Positions 6,890 to 13,653 of a stretch of DNA of 13,653 nucleotides are shown in pieces. The stretch lies in NCBI GenBank assembly GCA_964488025.1, contig CAZATJ010000018.1:1-13653 (forward strand). Direction: 5' to 3'. Each line of letters starts with the position of its first letter. Within the stretch, counting starts at the first letter, position 1. The translations under genes were made by a program, and so were the position numbers. The notes under the pieces were generated by a model. The model was not told the origin of the DNA, did no database searches, and was given only the letters and a program-made list of their open reading frames with translations. The stretch comes from UBA1568 sp964488025. GTDB taxonomy: Bacteria > Patescibacteriota > Minisyncoccia > Moranbacterales > UBA1568.

Positions 6890-7990
6890 ATGCCGTCAAG
6901 CCTGGAACGCTTCATAAAAAATTTTCAAAAAGGCCTGATTGACAGGTTTTTTAGCCATCTTTCCCAGGATATTGGCATCGACTTAGGAACGGCCAATACC
7001 TTGGTCTATGTTCGGGGGAAGGGCATTGTCATTAATGAACCATCGGTAGTGGCGATTAATCAGCGTACGGGGCAGATTCTGGCCATTGGGCGTGAAGCCA
7101 AGAAGATGGTCGGTAAGACTCCGGGCCATATCGTGGCGACCCGGCCGCTCGTTGATGGTGTTATCAGTGATTTCGAAGTGACAGAGCAGATGCTCCGTTA
7201 TTTTATCAACAAGGTCAACCAGGATAATTTTTCCTTTCTCCGTCGTCCTCGGGTACTGATTGGTATTCCGTCTGGCGTGACGGAAGTGGAGAAACGCGCT
7301 GTTATAGAGGCAGCGATGAATGCCGGGGCGCGGCAGGCCTTTCTTATTGATGAACCGATGGCGGCAGCTATCGGAGCCCGCCTTCCGGTTATTGATGCTG
7401 CTGGTAATATGGTGGTCGATATCGGTGGTGGCACGACGGAGATTGCCGTTATTTCTCTCGGAGGCGTAGTGATTTCACGGAGTCTGCGTATTGCTGGTGA
7501 TGAAATGAATGAGGACATCGTTCGTTACAGTCGTGATGAGTTTAATATTCTGATCGGTGAGCGTACTGCCGAAGAAGCCAAAATCGCCATTGGCAGTGCT
7601 TATCCGCAGCGTGAGCGTCTGACGTTTCCACTGCGCGGGCGCGATCTGGTTTCGGGATTGCCGAAGGAAGTGATGGCGACCGATGAGCACATCCGTGAGG
7701 CACTGTCACGATCCATACGCATTATTGTCAATAATATCAAGACAATTGTTGAAGAAACGCCGCCGGAGCTTTTGGCGGATATCATGCAGCGCGGTATCAT
7801 TCTGGCAGGTGGAGGAAGTCTCATCCGGGGGATGGATAAGCTTATCGCCAATCAGACTGGCATTCCAGTACGCATGATGGAAGATCCGCTTACGGCAGTG
7901 GTACGAGGCACGGGCATCGTGCTTGATGATATGGAAAACCTCAAGGAGGTGCTTATTGAGGAGGAGCAGAACAAGCCACTGAGTAGTTAG
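6890..7990 (+). CDS. mreB: Rod shape-determining protein MreB
   Basis: This bacterial actin polymerises with ATP on the inner face of the membrane and guides lateral wall synthesis. From the ATG at 6890 it has 366 residues. The phosphate-1 motif is DIGIDLGTANT (27-37), the phosphate-2 motif is DIGGGTTEIAV from Asp177, and the adenosine motif is LAGGGSLIRG near 307. IDEPMAAAIGA also fits MreB. The frame is open upstream to a TTG at 6875 and a GTG at 6884, but 6890 is the only ATG; no candidate has a Shine-Dalgarno sequence. The 26 residues before DIGIDLG are longer than the roughly ten usual in MreB and contain alternating basic and hydrophobic residues (LERFIKNFQKGLIDRFF), which could form a membrane-binding amphipathic helix. 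It is first in the order mreB-mreC-mreD-mrdA. Confidence 0.96.
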   Translation: MPSSLERFIKNFQKGLIDRFFSHLSQDIGIDLGTANTLVYVRGKGIVINEPSVVAINQRTGQILAIGREAKKMVGKTPGHIVATRPLVDGVISDFEVTEQMLRYFINKVNQDNFSFLRRPRVLIGIPSGVTEVEKRAVIEAAMNAGARQAFLIDEPMAAAIGARLPVIDAAGNMVVDIGGGTTEIAVISLGGVVISRSLRIAGDEMNEDIVRYSRDEFNILIGERTAEEAKIAIGSAYPQRERLTFPLRGRDLVSGLPKEVMATDEHIREALSRSIRIIVNNIKTIVEETPPELLADIMQRGIILAGGGSLIRGMDKLIANQTGIPVRMMEDPLTAVVRGTGIVLDDMENLKEVLIEEEQNKPLSS

Positions 7991-8035
7991 CGTTCATTTT
8001 TTATATCCACAAGACGGTTTGATATTTCTTATCTT

Positions 8036-8854
8036 ATGGCGCTTCGACAGAAGTTTATTCAGACAAAACTTTTCCGCGCGCTTCTCGTAACGGCGTTTCT
8101 TTCTCTGACTCTTTTTTTCCAACCCCGTTTCATTCTGGAGCCGTTCCGTACGGTCGTAGCGACTATCACTTGGCCGGTGCAGGCGATATTTTCTTCTATC
8201 GCCTTCGAAGCGCGTGACGTCTTTTATTTTCTGACTTCCATAGGCGATCTCAAACAAGAAAATGATTCGCTGCTACAGGAAAATACCCGTCTTACCGCTG
8301 AAAATGCGAAGTGGCAGGCAGTATCGCAGGAAAACGATGAACTGCGAAAAAATGTAGATCTTCTTCCGCGGCAGACGTTTGATTTGCAGGCCGCGGAGGT
8401 CATCGGACGTGACGCTGCCGGTCTGGGGAATTGGCTGACTCTTGACCAGGGTTCGCTTCAGGATATAAGAGTAGGAATGCCCGTTATCGTTTATGGCGGT
8501 ATCTTAGTCGGCCGTGTTACAGCCGTGTTTCCGAAAAGTGCTCGAGTCATGCTTCTTACTCATCCGGAAAGCGCTGTGAGTGCCGTGACGGTCGAGGGCG
8601 GTGCTCAGGGTATTGCCAAGGGGGAGTACGGACTGGGGCTGCTTTTCGATATGGTGCTTCAGGACGCCCCACTCTCTTCTTCCGATCGTCTCGTTACGTC
8701 CGGTCTCGGTGGAGAATTACCAAAGAATCTACTTATTGGCACTTTGCAAGGCGTACGTTTTTCTCCCGATCATCTTTATAAGCAGGCTGCGGTTATTTCT
8801 CCTCTTTCTTTCGATTCTCTCCGTTACGTTTTCATTATCAAAAATTCTTTATAA
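8036..8854 (+). CDS. mreC: Rod shape-determining protein MreC
   Basis: This 272-residue bitopic protein links the cytoplasmic MreB filament to wall synthases and activates PBP2. A short basic N-terminus is followed by one hydrophobic segment (about 13-30). A coiled coil rich in Glu, Asn and Gln comes next (about 74-115, with repeated QEN and AEN). The C-terminal beta-rich MreC domain includes AEVIGRDAAGLGNWLTLDQG, GMPVIVYGGILVGRV and LVTSGLGGELPKNLLIG. The length is normal. The start is 45 bases after mreB, with no Shine-Dalgarno sequence in the T-rich gap. The stop is two bases before the mreD ATG, so the two are probably translationally coupled. Confidence 0.94.
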   Translation: MALRQKFIQTKLFRALLVTAFLSLTLFFQPRFILEPFRTVVATITWPVQAIFSSIAFEARDVFYFLTSIGDLKQENDSLLQENTRLTAENAKWQAVSQENDELRKNVDLLPRQTFDLQAAEVIGRDAAGLGNWLTLDQGSLQDIRVGMPVIVYGGILVGRVTAVFPKSARVMLLTHPESAVSAVTVEGGAQGIAKGEYGLGLLFDMVLQDAPLSSSDRLVTSGLGGELPKNLLIGTLQGVRFSPDHLYKQAAVISPLSFDSLRYVFIIKNSL

Positions 8855-8856
8855 GC

Positions 8857-9399
8857 ATGAAGGCATTTTTTCTTCGCATTTCTCTTCTCCTCGTTTTTGT
8901 CTTGCTGCAGCTTTCGTTTTTTGATATTCTTTTCCCTTGGTTTCACGCGCCGCTCTTTCTCCTTGGCGGAGTAGTCGTTTTTACCCTCATTCGCGGTTTT
9001 CCAAGCTCTCTTTTTATGACACTTCCACTGACACTTTTCTTTGACGCCGCTTCTTTGGGCGTGGTAACCTGGTTTTCTCTTTATGCCGTCATATTTTCTT
9101 ATGGTACCAGCTTTCTTTCACGGCGTCTGTTGATCGAACATCGGGGCTTAGGATTGTGTTTGTATGCCCTGGTGTCTTATGGTGGGGTCATCTTTTATCA
9201 GATTCTTCTTTCCTTTATCACACGGGGAAATACATTCATCGGAGGACCATCTTCTCTGGTGTCATTGTCTTCCTGGGATGGTTTCTTTTTTTCGCTTTTC
9301 TTCTCAATCCCGATTTTTATTGTCACCTATTTCATTGTGAAACGTTTTGAGGAGTATCTCGACTTGCTTCATCAGCGGCAATTTCTCAATGTTCGTTAG
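8857..9399 (+). CDS. mreD: Rod shape-determining protein MreD
   Basis: This 180-residue integral membrane protein belongs to the elongasome and works with MreC and PBP2. It is almost entirely hydrophobic, with about five membrane spans. It opens with KAFFLRISLLLVFVLLQ and contains the polar stretch FFDAASLGVVTWFSLYAV, where MreD proteins often carry a conserved Asp. It ends in a polar tail (VKRFEEYLDLLHQRQF). Sequence conservation in the family is low, so the assignment rests on size, topology and its place between mreC and mrdA. It starts two bases after the mreC stop without a Shine-Dalgarno sequence, so coupled translation is likely. Confidence 0.9.
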   Translation: MKAFFLRISLLLVFVLLQLSFFDILFPWFHAPLFLLGGVVVFTLIRGFPSSLFMTLPLTLFFDAASLGVVTWFSLYAVIFSYGTSFLSRRLLIEHRGLGLCLYALVSYGGVIFYQILLSFITRGNTFIGGPSSLVSLSSWDGFFFSLFFSIPIFIVTYFIVKRFEEYLDLLHQRQFLNVR

Positions 9400-9404
9400 A
9401 GAGT

Positions 9405-11291
9405 ATGGGTATTTTTATCCGCAAGGGAATATTTCTTCATAAAAAAGGCGGCATCGAAATCGATGACGCTATCTTGACCGTGACGGAAAGGGATGCTGCC
9501 AAAATGGAATGGCCGCTTCGCCGCTCGTCATCTTTGTGGTTCCTTCTTATCATGCTGGGACTTCTGGCAGTTTTGGGCGGTAGGGTCTTTTACCTTTCGG
9601 TCATCAAAGGGGACGAATATCGTGCCATTGCTCTGCGTAACAGTTTGCGGGCCATCATTATCCCGGCGCCCCGTGGCATCGTATACGATATTTTCGGGAA
9701 ACCATTGGTATCCAATGTTCCGAGCATGGACGTCATCCTTATTCCCGCTGATGTTCCGGAAGAGCGCGAACGGCAAGACGCCATGAAGCGTATTCTTGCT
9801 GAAACTTTTTCCTTGGATGAGACTGCTCTGAGAGAAGGGTTTGGAAACATTGATAGCCGCTCTACTCTTCCTCTTCTTATCAAGTCGCGAATCAGCCAGG
9901 AAGAGATGCTTCTTTTTCTGAGTCGCAGCCGCGAACTTCCTGGGATAAGTTTGTATAAGACCATGGAACGAAGTTATGTCGATAGTTTGATTTTTTCCCA
10001 TATCCTCGGGTATGAGGGGAAAATAAAGAAGGAAGAGCTAGAGACGCATCCGGACTATCTTTTTACTGATACCATTGGAAAGCAGGGAATCGAGAAGAGC
10101 TATGAGGCACAGCTTCGGGGTAAACATGGTTTTCAGCGGGTCGAGGTGGATGCTTTCGGCCAGGTGAAAAAAGATCTCGGGGTAGTGCAGCCGGTTCCTG
10201 GTCAGGATCTTATTTTAAATATCGATGCCGATCTTCAGAAGAAGCTCTTTGACAGTCTTCAGACCATTCTTGAAAAAAATGATCTCAAGCGCGCGGCAGC
10301 CGTAGCTATCGATCCGCGGAACGGAGCGGTACGGGCCATGGTCAGTTTACCGAGTTTTGATAACAATCTTTTCGCGACCGGTATCTCGAACGAAGAGTAC
10401 AAACAATTGGTAGATAATCCCGCTCTACCGCTTTTTAATCGTGTTATCGCCGGTGAATACCCGCCTGGATCGACTATCAAGCCGGTACTGGCCGCCGCCG
10501 CCCTGGCCGAAGGAGTGGTTGATGAACATACGCAGATAGAAAGCCGGGGAGGCATCAGTATCGGCCGTTTCTTTTTTGGCGATTGGAAAGCCCACGGTTT
10601 TACCGATATTAGGGGGGCTATTGCCGTTTCGAGTGACGTGTTTTTCTATTCTATCGGTGGGGGCTACGGCAATATAGCCGGACTCGGCATGGATCGGATG
10701 AAGAGATATGAGGAACTGTTTGGATATGGGGAAAAAACAGGCATCGATATTTTCGGCGAGGCGAAAGGGCTGATACCCGATGCCCGCTGGAAGGAGGAGA
10801 CTATCGGTGAACGCTGGTATATCGGCGATGACTATCATGCGGCTATTGGTCAGGGGTTCGTTACGGCGACCCCATTACAAATACTCAATTCCGTGGCGAC
10901 CATTGTCAATGGTGGAACGCTCTATGCTCCGCGTGTCGTTTCGCAGATCCGATCTTTTGATGGCAAGGTGGTTGCTCTACAACCTACCGTGATCCGTCAG
11001 AATTTTATTGATAAGGATATCTTGCGCATTGTCCGTGAAGGAATGCGAGAGACCGTGACCAGTGGGACGGCCCAGTCTCTCAAGGATATGTCGGTTGCGG
11101 TTGCCGGAAAGACAGGAACGGCTCAGTTCGGTAATAATGACAAAACGCATGGTTGGTTCGTGTCATTTGCGCCGTATGAAAATCCGGAACTGGCCATGAT
11201 TGTCTTGGTAGAGGGTCAGGGGGAGGAGGGATACAATGCCGTTCCGGTCACAAAAGAAGTCTACCAGTGGTACTTTTCTCGTCAGAAATGA
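9405..11291 (+). CDS. mrdA: Penicillin-binding protein 2 (peptidoglycan transpeptidase)
   Basis: This 628-residue class B PBP cross-links peptidoglycan during elongation and is anchored by one membrane segment (about 44-64) with the catalytic part outside. The N-terminal pedestal region follows the membrane segment and includes IIPAPRGIVYDIFGKPL. The transpeptidase domain has the active-site serine in STIK (Ser356-Lys359), the SSD motif at 409-411 and KTG at 569-571, all intact. An SSD triad in place of SxN is usual for PBP2. The 43-residue cytoplasmic part is longer than in E. coli; a later start at Met34 (9504) is possible. The chosen ATG lies five bases after the mreD stop and overlaps no better ribosome site than a weak AGAGAG. 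No rodA follows, so the partner glycosyltransferase gene must be elsewhere. Confidence 0.95.
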   Translation: MGIFIRKGIFLHKKGGIEIDDAILTVTERDAAKMEWPLRRSSSLWFLLIMLGLLAVLGGRVFYLSVIKGDEYRAIALRNSLRAIIIPAPRGIVYDIFGKPLVSNVPSMDVILIPADVPEERERQDAMKRILAETFSLDETALREGFGNIDSRSTLPLLIKSRISQEEMLLFLSRSRELPGISLYKTMERSYVDSLIFSHILGYEGKIKKEELETHPDYLFTDTIGKQGIEKSYEAQLRGKHGFQRVEVDAFGQVKKDLGVVQPVPGQDLILNIDADLQKKLFDSLQTILEKNDLKRAAAVAIDPRNGAVRAMVSLPSFDNNLFATGISNEEYKQLVDNPALPLFNRVIAGEYPPGSTIKPVLAAAALAEGVVDEHTQIESRGGISIGRFFFGDWKAHGFTDIRGAIAVSSDVFFYSIGGGYGNIAGLGMDRMKRYEELFGYGEKTGIDIFGEAKGLIPDARWKEETIGERWYIGDDYHAAIGQGFVTATPLQILNSVATIVNGGTLYAPRVVSQIRSFDGKVVALQPTVIRQNFIDKDILRIVREGMRETVTSGTAQSLKDMSVAVAGKTGTAQFGNNDKTHGWFVSFAPYENPELAMIVLVEGQGEEGYNAVPVTKEVYQWYFSRQK

Positions 11292-11306
11292 GAGAAGGGC
11301 CGGATT

Positions 11307-11407
11307 AATTCCGCACTCTTTTGGCTTCAAAAAAGACCAGGGGATCCTATGTATTTCAATGTTTATCCTATGATAAAGCCAAAAAGGTGTGGGATTGACT
11401 TTTTTTT
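11307..11407 (+). terminator. Long imperfect inverted repeat plus T-tract after mrdA, probable terminator
   Basis: The arms 11307-11327 and 11376-11396 are 21 bases each. Seventeen positions are Watson-Crick and three more can form G-U pairs in RNA, leaving one mismatch. A T-run of eight (11400-11407) begins three bases after the right arm. The 48-base loop is much longer than in typical intrinsic terminators, so efficiency is uncertain. It ends the mre operon, and its T-tract lies inside the spacer of the greA promoter. Confidence 0.55.
11344..11372. repeat. Pair of ATCCTATG direct repeats upstream of the greA promoter
   Basis: ATCCTATG occurs at 11344-11351 and again at 11365-11372, 21 bp apart from start to start, or about two helical turns. 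Relative to the predicted greA start they are centred near -81 and -60. They could be activator half-sites, but two 8-mers may also be chance. They also lie in the loop of the inverted repeat. Confidence 0.3.
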
Positions 11408-11422
11408 CGATTTTGCTACTAT
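11395..11422 (+). promoter_or_regulatory. Promoter of greA
   Basis: TTGACT (11395-11400) and TACTAT (11417-11422) are 16 bases apart, and an extended -10 TGC precedes the -10 box. The predicted start is near 11429, giving a leader of about 62 nt. The -35 box overlaps the end of the upstream inverted-repeat arm. Confidence 0.75.
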
Positions 11423-11490
11423 TGAGGAACTCATAAATCAAATCTGTTCTTTCCTTGAGGAGAGAATTTTCTTTTGTTAATAATACCGTC

Positions 11491-11946
11491 ATGGCAAAAA
11501 TTTTCACTGAAGAAGGTCTTAAAAAACTTCAGACAGAACTTGAGGAGCGCAAAACGAAGATTCGTCATGAAATCGCCGAGACAATCAAGGAAGCGAAGGA
11601 GCAAGGCGATCTTTCTGAGAATGCTGAATATAGCGAGGCCAAACATCATCAGAACGAAAATGAATCACGCATCGCCGAGCTTGAGAGCATGCTTAAGGAT
11701 TCTGTTGTTGCTGCCAAACATAAGGGTACCTCGACGGTCGGTATGGGTTCGAAATTGACGGTCAAGGTTGGGAACAAAGAATTGCATTTCGAGATTGTCG
11801 GTTCCAATGAGGTTGACCCTGCGCAGGGAAAGATTTCCAACGAATCTCCGATTGGGCAGGCTTTCATTGGGAAGGGAAAGGGTGACAAAGTAGAGGTGAC
11901 GACTCCGGCTGCTACGGTGAAGTATGAAATTGTCTCTCTGCGTTAG
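11491..11946 (+). CDS. greA: Transcription elongation factor GreA
   Basis: GreA enters the RNA polymerase secondary channel and stimulates cleavage of backtracked RNA. This 151-residue protein has the N-terminal coiled coil (about 1-75), whose tip carries the acidic residues Asp40 and Glu43 in GDLSENAEY. The C-terminal FKBP-like domain (about 80-151) includes VGMGSKLTV, ISNESPIGQAFIGKGKGD and ends VKYEIVSLR. The ATG at 11491 gives the normal GreA N-terminus (MAKIFTEEGLKKL) and length. An in-frame TTG at 11455 would add 12 untypical residues. The GAGGAGAG at 11456-11463 is about 27 bases from the ATG, too far for a normal Shine-Dalgarno sequence. The gene has its own promoter and terminator and is probably transcribed alone. 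Confidence 0.96.
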   Translation: MAKIFTEEGLKKLQTELEERKTKIRHEIAETIKEAKEQGDLSENAEYSEAKHHQNENESRIAELESMLKDSVVAAKHKGTSTVGMGSKLTVKVGNKELHFEIVGSNEVDPAQGKISNESPIGQAFIGKGKGDKVEVTTPAATVKYEIVSLR

Positions 11947-11978
11947 AAGTTCCCGAGAGTTTATTTTCAAAACCGATT

Positions 11979-12005
11979 TCCCTCGCTTTACGCGAGGGAT
12001 TTTTT
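11979..12005 (+). terminator. Rho-independent terminator after greA
   Basis: An 8-bp GC-rich stem (11979-11986 with 11992-11999, core CCCTCGC and GCGAGGG) closes a five-base loop and is followed by a run of six T (12000-12005). It lies 32 bases after the greA stop. Confidence 0.92.
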
Positions 12006-12039
12006 CTTTAGTAGTGCCGAAAGAGCGGAAGAAGCGGTC

Positions 12040-12068
12040 TTGCTTTTTGCTTTACATGAGGCTACAAT
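12040..12068 (+). promoter_or_regulatory. Promoter of lysS, giving a near-leaderless mRNA
   Basis: TTGCTT (12040-12045) and TACAAT (12063-12068) are 17 bases apart. A start seven bases past the -10 box falls near 12075, two bases before the lysS ATG. There is no room for a Shine-Dalgarno sequence. The -10 box matches at five of six positions. Confidence 0.7.
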
Positions 12069-12076
12069 GAATCCAT

Positions 12077-13552
12077 ATGCGCGAAGATATCCTGACAACC
12101 AAATTAGAGAAACTCGCCAAGCTGCAGGAGGCTTTTGGTTCGGCCTACCCGGAAACCGCGATTCGAACTCATACGAATCGTGAGATTTTTGACGCTTTCG
12201 AAACACTGAACGGCACCGATACGCAAGTATCAATTGTTGGGCGAGTTAAGTCACTGCGAGTGATGGGCAAGATTGCTTTCTGTCATATCGAAGATGGAAG
12301 CGGTCAGATACAAGGCTTTTTTTCAGCGGAGACGTTGGCGCCCATCGATACCCCAGCTGATGATAGTCAATTTAAACTTTTTAAAGAAACGGTCGATCTG
12401 GGTGATTTTATCAGTGTGACCGGTACGGTTTTTTTGACCAAGCAGAATGAAAAAAGCGTCCGGGTGGAAAAATGGCAGATGCTTTCCAAATCTTTACGGC
12501 CGATCCCAACGGAGTTTTATGGCTTGAAGGACGAAGAGGAACTGTTGCGCCGGCGCTACCTCGACCTCCTCATGAATCCGGAAACCCGCGAGCTATTCGT
12601 CAAGAAAAATATTTTTTGGCAGACGGTACGGAATTTTCTGGCACGAGAGGGCTTTCTCGAAGTGCAGACGCCGGTCCTCGAGCATGTGCCGGGTGGAGCG
12701 GACGCTGAACCATTCGTGACGCATCACAACGCGCTTGACCAGGATTTTTACCTTCGTATTTCGCTCGAATTGTCGCTCAAGCGGCTGTTGGTCGGCGGGT
12801 ATGAAAAGGTGTTTGAAATCGGACGTTTGTTTCGTAATGAGGGAATCGATCGCGAGCACCTCCAAGAGTATGATGACGTGGAGTTTTATAGCGCCTACAC
12901 GAACCTTGAAATGGGTCTTGATTTGACCGAGCGACTCATCAAGGAAATCGTTTTCAATGTTACCGGTGGCTATGAGACAGAGCACCAGGGCGTGGCGATT
13001 CATTGGGGCGGCGTGTACCCGCGGGTTGACTACTTCACCGAGTTTGAGAAAGAGATGGGCATCGATTTGTCCCAGGACATCACTCTGGAAGAGCTCATGA
13101 AAAAAGCCGATGAGCTCGGTATCAAGTATGAAAAGAGCTACGGCAAGGGGCGCATGATCGATACGCTTTACAAGAAGACTGTGCGACAGAAACTGGTACA
13201 GCCATGCTTCTTGGTCGGCCACCCGTTGGAGATTTCTCCTTTGGCCAAGATCGACCCTACTAACCCGAAAAAAGTTCTGCGAGCTCAGTTCATTGCGGTC
13301 AAAAGCGAGTTGACAAATTCTTTTGCGGAACTCAATGATCCAATCGATCAGCGGGCCCGTTTCGAAGATCAAATGAAGCTTCGCGCGGCCGGGGATGTCG
13401 AAGCGCAGATGCTTGATGAAGACTTTATTCAAGCCTTGGAATACGGCATGCCACCAGCTTTCGGATTTGGCATGAGTGAGCGTCTCTTTGCCATCCTCAT
13501 GAACCGCTCCGTCCGTGAAACAGTCATCTTCCCGCCAATGAAGGACAGATAA
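12077..13552 (+). CDS. lysS: Lysyl-tRNA synthetase, class II
   Basis: This 491-residue cytosolic enzyme charges tRNA-Lys. The N-terminal OB-fold anticodon domain (about 50-140) includes VSIVGRVKSLRVMGKIAFCHIEDGSGQIQ split over its strands. The catalytic domain contains FYGLKDEEELLRRRYLDLL, GGADAEPFVTHHNALDQDFYLR and SLKRLLVGGYEKVFEIGR, all typical of LysRS. Motif 2 has Arg253 in FRNEGID, but the next segment reads EHLQEYDDVE where bacterial LysRS has RHNPEFTMLE. Motif 3 has Arg469 in GFGMSERLF, with Glu468 where Asp is usual. These changes look lineage-specific and not damaging, since the arginines and the conserved His261, Glu264 and Glu269 remain. The length is normal. The ATG at 12077 sits just after a promoter. 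A tRNA-Val gene follows after 25 bases. Confidence 0.95.
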   Translation: MREDILTTKLEKLAKLQEAFGSAYPETAIRTHTNREIFDAFETLNGTDTQVSIVGRVKSLRVMGKIAFCHIEDGSGQIQGFFSAETLAPIDTPADDSQFKLFKETVDLGDFISVTGTVFLTKQNEKSVRVEKWQMLSKSLRPIPTEFYGLKDEEELLRRRYLDLLMNPETRELFVKKNIFWQTVRNFLAREGFLEVQTPVLEHVPGGADAEPFVTHHNALDQDFYLRISLELSLKRLLVGGYEKVFEIGRLFRNEGIDREHLQEYDDVEFYSAYTNLEMGLDLTERLIKEIVFNVTGGYETEHQGVAIHWGGVYPRVDYFTEFEKEMGIDLSQDITLEELMKKADELGIKYEKSYGKGRMIDTLYKKTVRQKLVQPCFLVGHPLEISPLAKIDPTNPKKVLRAQFIAVKSELTNSFAELNDPIDQRARFEDQMKLRAAGDVEAQMLDEDFIQALEYGMPPAFGFGMSERLFAILMNRSVRETVIFPPMKDR

Positions 13553-13577
13553 TAGTCAACAATGAGCAAAAATGCTT

Positions 13578-13653
13578 GGTCGCATAGTTCAGCTGGTTAG
13601 AATGCTGCATTCACATTGCAGAGGTCCCTGGTTCGAGTCCAGGTGCGACCACC
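13578..13653 (+). tRNA. tRNA-Val (anticodon CAC)
   Basis: A full cloverleaf is visible. The acceptor stem GGTCGCA (13578-13584) pairs with TGCGACC (13644-13650). The D arm is 13587-13603 with GG in the loop. The anticodon stem CTGCA/TGCAG (13605-13609, 13617-13621) holds the loop TTCACAT, with anticodon CAC at 13612-13614, reading GUG valine codons. The T arm is CCTGG-TTCGAGT-CCAGG (13627-13643). The discriminator is A (13651), followed by CC at the window edge, so a genome-encoded CCA is likely but its last base is not seen. No convincing promoter lies in the 25-base gap, so read-through from lysS is plausible. Confidence 0.96.

Noticed and set aside
11307..11396. Inverted repeat read as an invertible promoter switch
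   Set aside because: The arms are imperfect (17 of 21 exact), the promoter is not contained between them, and no recombinase gene is in the window.
11474..11758. A TTG-initiated overlapping frame at the start of greA, about 12 bases after GAGGAG
   Set aside because: Its translation is basic and featureless and overlaps conserved GreA in another frame; the spacing is also long.
12593..13432. A 279-codon minus-strand open frame inside lysS
   Set aside because: It is the antisense shadow of conserved LysRS catalytic sequence.
13548..13577. A separate promoter for the tRNA-Val gene (GATAAT at 13548-13553)
   Set aside because: No acceptable -35 box is found 17 bases upstream, so co-transcription with lysS is the simpler reading.
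13578..13653. tRNA gene as an integration (att) site at the window end
   Set aside because: No integrase and no duplicated tRNA 3' end is seen; the sequence simply stops there.

Overview
The window looks like a chromosomal segment from a Candidate Phyla Radiation (Patescibacteria, Parcubacteria-like) bacterium. This is inferred from gene content and protein variants, not from a marker gene. Supporting signs are an aspartyl-tRNA synthetase without the usual bacterial GAD insertion, a lysyl-tRNA synthetase with non-standard class II motifs 2 and 3, several genes without a Shine-Dalgarno sequence, one apparently leaderless gene, and tight spacing. UGA is used as a normal stop (for example at 5295-5297 and 11289-11291), which argues against the UGA-recoding CPR lineages.

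Left part (1-2722): an AT-rich glutamine-dependent asparagine synthetase (asnB, +) converges on a GNAT-type acetyltransferase gene (-). A strong hairpin with a T-tract on the minus strand separates them. The GNAT gene and the following histidine kinase gene are divergent. Their near-consensus promoters are back to back, their -35 boxes overlap, and a 7-4-7 palindrome covers the shared region.

Middle part (2723-6783): a multi-transmembrane histidine kinase is followed by a tandem-receiver response regulator with its own promoter and ribosome binding site, then by aspS and a rho-independent terminator. Base composition changes sharply inside the kinase gene, from AT-rich (sensor half) to GC-rich (catalytic half).

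Right part (6784-13653): a cell-shape operon mreB-mreC-mreD-mrdA (actin-like filament, scaffold, membrane partner, PBP2 transpeptidase) is followed by a long imperfect inverted repeat with a T-tract that overlaps the greA promoter. Then come greA with its terminator, lysS with a promoter that places transcription start about 2 nt before the ATG, and a tRNA-Val(CAC) that reaches the end of the window. 

Most genes are core functions (translation, transcription fidelity, wall elongation). The accessory-looking features are asnB, the GNAT gene and the two-component pair. No mobile element, CRISPR array or rRNA was seen. No gene-free stretch exceeds 300 bases; the longest gaps are 6715-6889 and 11292-11490, both described in the features.
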